This document shows positions 47,789 to 53,188 of a stretch of 53,188 bases of DNA, piece after piece. The first letter of the stretch is position 1. Each line of letters opens with the position of its first letter. This DNA comes from JBFXDI01 sp050181295 (GTDB taxonomy: Bacteria; Pseudomonadota; Alphaproteobacteria; Rhizobiales; Aestuariivirgaceae), in NCBI GenBank assembly GCA_050181295.1, contig JBFXDI010000010.1, positions 1 through 53,188 on the forward strand. Direction: 5' to 3'. The translations under genes were made by a program, and so were the position numbers. Below the pieces are notes generated by a model. It worked only from the letters and a program-made list of their open reading frames with translations. It did no database searches and was not told the DNA's origin.

Positions 47789-49225
47789 TCAAGCCTTGAC
47801 CAACCCGCGCTCGGCGGCGTTCACCTCGGCCACCGCCGCCTCGTAGGCCTCGTTGCCCGTGAAATCGAGCCCGGCGATCTCGACCTGCCTGGGTACCCTG
47901 AGCAGGTTCATCGCGTTGAGGATCTTAGAGACGATGTAGACCGGCACGAAGCCGAGAGCGAACATGATCACGGCGCCGATAAAGTTGCCGATGGGGTTGA
48001 TCGTCGCGAAGCCCTCATATGGCGAGGACGGCGCGCCCCACAGCACGATGCCGGCGATCACAACACCCATGAAGCCGCCATAGCCGTGCACGGCCACGGC
48101 GCCCACCGCATCGTCGATCTTGAATCGCCGCTCGACCCAGTAGTGGAGCTTGTAGGCGATCGCCGGAACGATGGCCCCGATCAAAAGCGCCTGCAGCGGA
48201 TGATAGAGGTCGTTGCCCGCCGAGGCGCCGATGATGCCGCAGAGACCTGCGGAGAAGGTCCAGAAGGGATCCCCCTTCGAGACGATGTAGCCCGCCATCA
48301 TGCCGCCCGAGAGCGACAGGAGGAAGTTGAAGGTGATGGCGCTGAGGGTGGTCGGCGCGAGATAGATGTTGGTCGCCGTCCAGGTCTCGCCCGTGATCTG
48401 TCCCGCGATGGTGGCGGGCGAGATCGCCGGAATGTTGCAGGCGGCGTAGAAGCCCCAGAAGCCCGTGTAGATGAGAAGCAGGCCCACGCACACGAGCCAG
48501 GGATTGTGAGGCGGGATGTCGCGCGGCGTACCGTCGGCGCGGAACTTGCCGATTCTCGGGCCGAGCACGATGAGCATCGCAAGCGCGGCGCCGCCGGCGA
48601 TGGCATGCACGACGCCGGAGGCATAGGCGTCATGGTAGCCGAGATACTTCACCATCCAGCCCGTCGAACTCCAGCCCCAGGCGGCGTCCGTGATCCACAG
48701 CACCGAGCCGACCAGCACCGCGACGATCCAGAAGGCGCCCGAGCGCACGCGCTCGATGATCGCGCCCGATATGATCGAGGCGGTGGTGATGGAGAAGAGC
48801 AGGAACGCGCCCCAGAACACGCCATTGAGGCGATGCCATGTGGCGGGGCTGTTGAGGGTATCCTCGGCGCTGATGCCAGCGGCAGTGTCGGCAGCATTCA
48901 CGCCCGAGAGATGGGTCGCCATCAGCGGGCTCCAGGGCGCCGCGATCTTGTTGGGATCGTATGGAATGGCGTCGCTGACGAAGTTCACCCAGTAGAGGCC
49001 GCTCGGGAAGGCGAAATAGATCCACCAGCCGAACAGGAAGAAGGTCACGGTGACGAGCGGAATCGACATCGCGTTCTTCATCAGCGTGTGGAGGTGGTTG
49101 CGGCGCCGGCTAGCCCCGACCTCATACATGCAGAAGCCCACATGGATGAGGAACATGAAGACGATGGTCACCCAGTAGTAGAACTCGGTGAAGACCACGA
49201 AGAGTGTGTCAAGTTGCGTTCCCAT
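47789..49225 (-). CDS. Ammonium/methylammonium transporter, Amt family, 478 aa
   Basis: About eleven membrane segments. Both pore histidines appear in place (GVVHAIAGGAALAMLIVLGP and GAVAVHGYGGFMGVVIAGIV). TTLSAITFNFLLSLSGGMMA is also typical of Amt. The N-terminus (MGTQLDTLFVVFTEFYYWVT) lacks the usual Amt signal peptide and the sequence is rather divergent from AmtB. Beside a complete methylamine pathway, methylammonium is a reasonable substrate. No glnK gene adjoins it, unlike classical amtB. It is divergent from the four-gene permease operon. Confidence 0.85.
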   Translation of the reverse strand: MGTQLDTLFVVFTEFYYWVTIVFMFLIHVGFCMYEVGASRRRNHLHTLMKNAMSIPLVTVTFFLFGWWIYFAFPSGLYWVNFVSDAIPYDPNKIAAPWSPLMATHLSGVNAADTAAGISAEDTLNSPATWHRLNGVFWGAFLLFSITTASIISGAIIERVRSGAFWIVAVLVGSVLWITDAAWGWSSTGWMVKYLGYHDAYASGVVHAIAGGAALAMLIVLGPRIGKFRADGTPRDIPPHNPWLVCVGLLLIYTGFWGFYAACNIPAISPATIAGQITGETWTATNIYLAPTTLSAITFNFLLSLSGGMMAGYIVSKGDPFWTFSAGLCGIIGASAGNDLYHPLQALLIGAIVPAIAYKLHYWVERRFKIDDAVGAVAVHGYGGFMGVVIAGIVLWGAPSSPYEGFATINPIGNFIGAVIMFALGFVPVYIVSKILNAMNLLRVPRQVEIAGLDFTGNEAYEAAVAEVNAAERGLVKA

Positions 49226-49582
49226 GAAGTTTCCCCCCTACCGGTGATCGGGGAACCCCTGGCAGCTGCTTCCGGGCCAGCGCCCGCAGCCTCTTTTCGG
49301 TCCGAAATCTCTTTTCGGAACAACTCGTCCATGGCGCCCCTTTGCGAGGGATGCCGCGCCGGTAGGAAAGGCGGCCGTCCCTCCCCTGGACGTCTGCCGC
49401 AAGCTCCTTCGGGCTTCCGGCTCGCGTCCATCTCCCTTGCCTGAGAGGAAGCATTTTTTCCCTCTAGGCGCGGATAGTGTGCCCCGCTTGGAGGAACAGC
49501 GCAACCATTCTGACCAATCATGAACCGATTTCGACCTATGCCCCGGAAAATGCCCAAAAGAGCCGTTCAAAGCCTGCTTGGG
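49226..49582 (-). other. Structured leader of the Amt gene (no gene seen)
   Basis: Minus strand: AGAGG..CCTCT near 49465-49445, then TCTC-AGGCAA-GGGA within a GCTTCC/GGAAGC helix (about 49450-49413), CCGAAGGAGC, then a strong hairpin GCGGC-CGTCC-AGGGGAG-GGACG-GCCGC (about 49401-49370). Nearer the gene is a dyad TTTCGG-T-CCGAAA and a second TTTTCGGA (about 49295-49320). The fragments CTCTCAGGC and CCGAAGGAGC occur in glycine riboswitches, but here in the wrong order. Function unknown. Confidence 0.4.
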
Positions 49583-49612
49583 GGCTCTTGACAACGTGTG
49601 CCGGCAAGAGCC
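49583..49612 (+). promoter_or_regulatory. Inverted repeat overlapping a -35 box ahead of the small-membrane-protein operon
   Basis: Perfect arms GGCTCTTG and CAAGAGCC, 22 bases centre to centre, overlapping TTGACA (49588-49593). This looks like an operator on a sigma-70 promoter about 80-100 bases ahead of the first gene. The neighbouring XRE-cupin protein is a possible binder (inference). Confidence 0.5.
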
Positions 49613-49692
49613 TGCTTTCCTGCAGGTAAAAAGATTTGCCCGTGGATCAACCCTGGAAAGTTGGGAAGCGGGCGCTGAAAGGGGGAATGCCA

Positions 49693-49992
49693 ATGGCGGA
49701 ACAAGCCGACCTCGCTTCGCGTATCGAAGCCATGTACCGCAGGGATGTGATGGGGGCCTGGGCCCTCGTGATCGCGCTCTGGATCGCAATCCTTTTCGTG
49801 CTCTTCATGACCTGGCCGCTGATTCCTGTCGGCGGCGTGAGGATCGCCGTGGCAATCGCCGCGGCCGCGCTCCTCATCTTCAACACGGCGGCCATCGCCG
49901 CGATGGTCAACCACTATCGCGAGGACAAGCAGTTCATCTACGGCCTCGACATCCGCCAGCTCGACGCGATGCGCGAGCGGGGCCGGATCTAG
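49693..49992 (+). CDS. Small membrane protein A of the permease operon, 99 aa
   Basis: A short charged N-terminus (MAEQADLASRIEAMYRRDVM) is followed by two membrane segments (GAWALVIALWIAILFVLFMT; VRIAVAIAAAALLIFNTAAI) and a charged C-terminal tail (HYREDKQFIYGLDIRQLDAM). ATG 49693 has AAAGGGGGA 6 bases upstream; an ATG at 49687 is too close to it. It is the first of four closely packed genes ending with the APC permease. The family is not recognised. Confidence 0.75.
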   Translation: MAEQADLASRIEAMYRRDVMGAWALVIALWIAILFVLFMTWPLIPVGGVRIAVAIAAAALLIFNTAAIAAMVNHYREDKQFIYGLDIRQLDAMRERGRI

Positions 49993-50006
49993 GCAAGGGG
50001 GACGTC

Positions 50007-50387
50007 ATGGCAAGGTACAACCCGCCCGAACAGGCGAAGGCCCTGCAGATCGTCGATATCGCGTTTCTGATCATTGCGATCTTTCTTGCGCTCTGGCTGC
50101 CCCTGGAGCTCGATCTCGCGGGCGCGGCCAAGGAGATCGCCAAGATCGACAACCCGACCTGGGAAGCGCTCGGCCAGAACCCCACCATGGCCGGCATCTG
50201 GGAGAAGCTCGGATACACGCCGGCCACGGCCCACGACATCATCCAGAACCGGTTCAACTACACCATCGACTGGATGGCCCTGATCGTCATGGCGATCGTG
50301 CTGATCGGCTACTTCGTGTTTCTCTTCCGGGCTTCGGAGCGCGAGTACCGGGAAGTGATCGCGGAAAAATTCGGCGACAAGAAATAG
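50007..50387 (+). CDS. Small membrane protein B of the permease operon, 126 aa
   Basis: Two membrane segments near the ends (IVDIAFLIIAIFLALWLPLE; WMALIVMAIVLIGYFVFLFR) enclose a soluble, probably periplasmic, loop of about 65 residues (EIAKIDNPTWEALGQNPTMA, GIWEKLGYTPATAHDIIQNR). The C-terminus is charged. Start 50007 follows AAGGGGGAC and lies 14 bases after the previous stop. The family is not recognised. The two-span plus loop layout suits an accessory transporter subunit. Confidence 0.75.
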   Translation: MARYNPPEQAKALQIVDIAFLIIAIFLALWLPLELDLAGAAKEIAKIDNPTWEALGQNPTMAGIWEKLGYTPATAHDIIQNRFNYTIDWMALIVMAIVLIGYFVFLFRASEREYREVIAEKFGDKK

Positions 50388-50399
50388 CGGGAGGCGTGC

Positions 50400-50567
50400 A
50401 TGTGGTTCACTCTGTCATACGTGGCATGGGCCATTTCGGCGGCCCTCGTCGCCTGGATGCTCTACGACTGGTTCAAGACCGACAGCGGCTATACCGAGGC
50501 GGAGCTGACATCTTCCCGCGAGGGTGAGATCGAAGCCATCGCTGAAAAGCACGTCATCAAGGGCTAG
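50400..50567 (+). CDS. Small membrane protein C of the permease operon, 55 aa
   Basis: The frame encodes MWFTLSYVAWAISAALVAWM as a membrane segment, then LYDWFKTDSGYTEAELTSSR and a short acidic/basic tail ending EKHVIKG. A GGGAGG site lies 6-7 bases upstream of ATG 50400. It begins 12 bases after protein B and ends 9 bases before the permease start. Operon position, ribosome site and coding character support a real gene. The family is not recognised. Confidence 0.75.
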   Translation: MWFTLSYVAWAISAALVAWMLYDWFKTDSGYTEAELTSSREGEIEAIAEKHVIKG

Positions 50568-50576
50568 GGGGAAGCC

Positions 50577-51974
50577 ATGGCTGTCGCAGAGGCTGCGGGC
50601 GGCGCGCCCACGAAAAGGGTCTCGCTCCTGCGCGTCCTGGGCCCCGCGCATGTGTGGGCGCTGGGCGTCGGCATCGTGCTCGTGGGAGAATTCACCGGCT
50701 GGAACTTCTCCGCCGACAAGGGCGGCGCGCTCGCCGCCCTCATCACCTGCTGGTTCGTGGGGCTGCTCTACACCTCGGTCGCCATGATCGATTCCGAGGT
50801 GACGTCCACGGTGGCGGCGGCCGGTGGGCAATATGCCCAGGCCAAGCACATCGTCGGTCCGCTCATGGCCTTCAACGTGGCGCTCTACCTCGTCTTCGCC
50901 TACACGATGCTCGAAGTCTCCGACGCCATTCTCGTGGGCGACCTCATCGTCACCAACGCGCACATGGAAGGCCTCACGCGGCACGGCTTTGTCGTGCTGT
51001 GCATCGTCGCGCTGGTCTGGCTCAACTACCGGGGCGTCTTGATGACGCTCAACTTCAATTTCGTCATCACCGCGCTCGCCTACCTTTCGATCCTCGTCCT
51101 CTTCTTCTCGGTCCAGCCCTGGAGCCAGGGCGTGGTGCTGAAGCTCGGAGAGCTGGTGACGCCGGACAACGCGCTTCCCTACGGCTGGATCGGCGTCATC
51201 GCCGCCTTCCAGTTCGCCATCTGGTACTATCTCGGCATCGAGGGAACGACGCAGGCCGCCGAGGAGGTCCGCTCCCCCTCGCGCTCGCTGCCCTATGGGA
51301 CCATGGCGGGCATGATCACCCTCCTGATCGGCGCCGCCCTCACCTGGTATGTGTGCGCGAGCCTCCTTCCCTGGCAGTATCTGGGCTTCACCTTCTTCCC
51401 GCTCTGGGACGCCGCGCGCGTCACGGGCTCGGCGACGCTCGAATTCCTGCTTTTCTGGGGGACGATCCTGTCAGCGGTGGCCTCGGCCAATGGCTGCATC
51501 AACGATGCGGCACGAGCCTGGTTCTCGCTCGGGCGCGACCGCTATCTGCCGACCTGGTTCAGCGCTGTCCATCCGAAGTACCGCACGCCCTATCGGGCCA
51601 TCGTTTTCCTGATGCCCATCGCGCTCGCCTTCGCCTTCATCGCCGACCTCAACCAGGCGATAACGTTCTCGATCCTGTCGGGCGTGCTTCAGTACACCTT
51701 CATGAGCATCAACATCGCCATGTTCCGCAAGAAGTGGCCGCTAGGAGTCATCCAGCGCGGCTACACGCACCCCTTCCACCCGCTGCCGGCGGTCACGCTG
51801 TTCGTGCTCTGCATCGTGACCTTCTTCGCGATCTTCCTGGGCTACGGCTCGCAGCTCATCGCGATGGTGGCGTTCTACATCGTCGTGTCGCTCTGGTTCC
51901 ACTTCTACCGCTACCGCTTCGTGCGCCGCGGGGACCAGTTCACGATGCCTTGGCCGCGTCCGGTTGGATACTGA
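50577..51974 (+). CDS. APC-superfamily amine/amino-acid permease, ethanolamine-permease-like, 465 aa
   Basis: About twelve membrane segments. The first (HVWALGVGIVLVGEFTGWNF) has the broken-helix G-x-G pattern of APC transporters, and IEGTTQAAEEVRSPSRSLPY and ASANGCINDAARAWFSLGRD, PTWFSAVHPKYRTPYRAIVF are typical of the ethanolamine transporter group. Start 50577 has AGGGGGAAG upstream. It lies behind three small membrane-protein genes and divergent from the Amt gene, next to the N-methylglutamate locus. I infer uptake of a methylated amine or related compound; the substrate is not proven. Confidence 0.88.
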   Translation: MAVAEAAGGAPTKRVSLLRVLGPAHVWALGVGIVLVGEFTGWNFSADKGGALAALITCWFVGLLYTSVAMIDSEVTSTVAAAGGQYAQAKHIVGPLMAFNVALYLVFAYTMLEVSDAILVGDLIVTNAHMEGLTRHGFVVLCIVALVWLNYRGVLMTLNFNFVITALAYLSILVLFFSVQPWSQGVVLKLGELVTPDNALPYGWIGVIAAFQFAIWYYLGIEGTTQAAEEVRSPSRSLPYGTMAGMITLLIGAALTWYVCASLLPWQYLGFTFFPLWDAARVTGSATLEFLLFWGTILSAVASANGCINDAARAWFSLGRDRYLPTWFSAVHPKYRTPYRAIVFLMPIALAFAFIADLNQAITFSILSGVLQYTFMSINIAMFRKKWPLGVIQRGYTHPFHPLPAVTLFVLCIVTFFAIFLGYGSQLIAMVAFYIVVSLWFHFYRYRFVRRGDQFTMPWPRPVGY

Positions 51975-52055
51975 ACCGGCAGACCGCACAGAGATGGCCC
52001 GCCGCGACCCGGCGGGCCACCTTGCGTTCATGGGCTCCGCTGACGACGGCCGGCA

Positions 52056-52736
52056 ATGAAGGAAATGCTCGCGGTTCCGGCCGCGCTCGCCGTCGTCGGG
52101 CTGCTGGTGTGGAAGTATGGTCGGGAGCGCCAGCTGCAGGAGGCTCGGCACAACGACCTCCTCGCCGGCTGCATGAGGCTCATCGAGGACGCCCGCCTCA
52201 TCCCCGAGACGGCGGGTTACGCTCGGCTCGAGGGCCGCTATCGGGGCCTTCCCGTGCAGGTCCGTCCGATCGTGGATACGCTGAGCGTGCGGAAACTTCC
52301 CTCGCTCTGGCTCCTCGTGACAATGCCGGAGCCGCTGCCCGTCCGCAGCACGCTCGACCTCCTCATGCGGCCGGACGCCGCCGACAGCTTCACGAACTTC
52401 CACCGCCTCCCTGTCCGGATCGACACGCCGCCGGACTTTCCGGCGCGCGCCGTCCTGCGCACCGATGATCCGGCGGCGATCCCGCCGCCCGAGCTGCTCA
52501 TGGAGCATCTCGATCCTTTTTTTGGGCCGCGCGCCAAGGAGCTGTTGATTTCGCCCAGAGGACTGCGGATCGTGTGGCTGGCCGACGAGGGCGACCGGGC
52601 GCGCTACGGCGTCTTCCGGCAGGCGGCGTTTTCGGGCGAGCCATTCGATCCGGCCGTGCTGGCCGATCTCCTCGACCGTCTGGTCCGCCTGAGGGAGGCG
52701 ATCCTGGAATGGCAGGCCCGGGAGGTGAGAGCATGA
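52056..52736 (+). CDS. Membrane-anchored protein of unknown function, 226 aa
   Basis: An N-terminal hydrophobic segment (MLAVPAALAVVGLLVWKYGR) is followed by a soluble domain without recognisable motifs, with conserved-looking blocks RYRGLPVQVRPIVDTLSVRK, LPSLWLLVTMPEPLPVRSTL and HLDPFFGPRAKELLISPRGL. It is probably anchored in the inner membrane. The start may be 52056 or ATG 52065. Its stop overlaps the next gene as ATGA, so the two are coupled. The family is not recognised. Confidence 0.75.
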   Translation: MKEMLAVPAALAVVGLLVWKYGRERQLQEARHNDLLAGCMRLIEDARLIPETAGYARLEGRYRGLPVQVRPIVDTLSVRKLPSLWLLVTMPEPLPVRSTLDLLMRPDAADSFTNFHRLPVRIDTPPDFPARAVLRTDDPAAIPPPELLMEHLDPFFGPRAKELLISPRGLRIVWLADEGDRARYGVFRQAAFSGEPFDPAVLADLLDRLVRLREAILEWQAREVRA

Positions 52737-53041
52737 CTGCGGCCGCGGGCCAGCCCCGCAATCCCTATCTCGTGCTGGCTGCCGCTGTCGTGCTGCCGGG
52801 CGCCGGGCAGCTTCTGAACGGCCAGGCGCCGCGGGCGCTCCAGTTCCTGTTTTTCATCGTGGTGCTTGGCTGGGTGAGCTCTCATCTTGCTCCGCCCGGC
52901 GTCTCGTTCCTCGGCCGCTATGCGGGCGGCATCTTCATCTACGCCATGGCCGTCTACGACGCCTACAGGACGGCCCGCATCCGCTGGGAAGTGTGGCGGC
53001 ACCGCCAGGCAGAGGAAGGCGGGCCACCGGGCCAGCCTTGA
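52733..53041 (+). CDS. Small membrane protein of unknown function, 102 aa
   Basis: Two or three membrane segments: YLVLAAAVVLPGAGQLLNGQ, ALQFLFFIVVLGWVSSHLAP and YAGGIFIYAMAVYDAYRTAR. The VLPGAGQLLNGQAPRALQFL section resembles the start of TM2-type and related small membrane domains, but I cannot assign a family. It overlaps the preceding gene by 4 bases, with a GGGAGG site. The gap 53042-53096 before cysD shows no clear terminator. Confidence 0.7.
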   Translation: MTAAAGQPRNPYLVLAAAVVLPGAGQLLNGQAPRALQFLFFIVVLGWVSSHLAPPGVSFLGRYAGGIFIYAMAVYDAYRTARIRWEVWRHRQAEEGGPPGQP

Positions 53042-53096
53042 CTTTGCCGCCGTTGCGCCGGAAAACGCCGCGCTCCCTCGCCGGCAACGGATCGCC

Positions 53097-53188
53097 ATGA
53101 ACGCCAAAGCTCCCGCCCGCCGTCTCACGCACCTCGAAAGGCTCGAGGCGGAATCGATCCACATCCTGCGCGAGGTGGTCGCCGAGTG
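53097..53188 (+). CDS. cysD: Sulfate adenylyltransferase subunit 2, 5' end only
   Basis: The 30 visible residues, MNAKAPARRLTHLERLEAES then IHILREVVAE, match the conserved CysD start (LTHLxRLEAESIHIxREVVAE). CysD with CysN activates sulfate to APS in sulfur assimilation. The gene continues beyond the right edge. Confidence 0.88.
   Translation, partial: MNAKAPARRLTHLERLEAESIHILREVVAE

Noticed and set aside
49370..49465. Glycine riboswitch in the Amt leader
   Set aside because: CTCTCAGGC comes before CCGAAGGAGC, whereas within a glycine aptamer the order is the reverse, and no second set of core words was found to make a tandem aptamer.
49495..49535. Sigma-54 promoter for the Amt gene (TGGTCAG..TTGC on the minus strand)
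   Set aside because: The GG and GC elements are 11 bases apart instead of 10 and several consensus positions differ.

Overview
The window is a chromosomal segment of a high-GC alphaproteobacterium, most likely of the order Hyphomicrobiales (Rhizobiales). Supporting signs are an RcdA (DUF1465) and DUF1192 gene pair beside rpmE, an opgGH glucan pair, a HutC/HutF-type histidine pathway, and many short palindromic repeats of the 'GTCATGGCCGG..CCGGCCAT' type between genes. The genus cannot be named from the sequence. No transposase, phage gene, tRNA, rRNA or CRISPR array was seen.

Layout. 1-1594: end of an unrecognised gene (possible frameshift), a secreted protein and a metallo-beta-lactamase-fold hydrolase. 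1702-7013: thiamine block: a thiBPQ importer behind a TPP riboswitch, a methyltransferase downstream, and a divergent thiamine pyrophosphokinase. 7098-10516: opgG-opgH for periplasmic glucans. 10728-16222: an aldehyde dehydrogenase, an SPFH/NfeD pair, an ArsC-like protein and an MsbA-like ABC exporter. 16331-18855: rpmE, rcdA, an unannotated three-hairpin small RNA, a DUF1192 gene and a quinone oxidoreductase. 18933-22598: glutathione transferase with a divergent MarR regulator, a DAO-type oxidase and a hydroxyacyl-CoA dehydrogenase. 22816-29606: divergent hut operons (hutI-hutC-hutU and hutF-hutH) around a likely HutC operator. 29712-32204: otsB-otsA trehalose synthesis.

32343-36109 is the most unusual part. 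A fused hotdog thioesterase (FlK-like) plus N-formylglutamate amidohydrolase overlaps by 4 bases a histidine-ammonia-lyase homologue whose Ala-Ser-Gly MIO triad lacks the serine. An ornithine-cyclodeaminase/mu-crystallin homologue is convergent with them. No stand-alone hutG is present, so the fusion may also complete histidine breakdown.

36238-45946 is a complete N-methylglutamate pathway locus in the order mgsABC-gmaS-mgdABCD. It should let the cell use monomethylamine as a nitrogen source and possibly as a carbon source. Upstream are an XRE-cupin regulator, a small membrane protein and an Amt-type transporter on one strand. Divergent from these is a tight operon of three small membrane proteins (99, 126 and 55 residues) followed by an APC-family permease. 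I infer that this is the amine uptake and control part of the locus. The window closes with two coupled genes of unknown function and the first codons of cysD.

Repeats matter here. One GC-rich palindromic family appears to have entered coding or start regions: in frame in hutF, at the 5' end of thiP, and just inside the original 5' end of mgdB, where translation now seems to need a CTG start overlapping the stop of a short leader frame.
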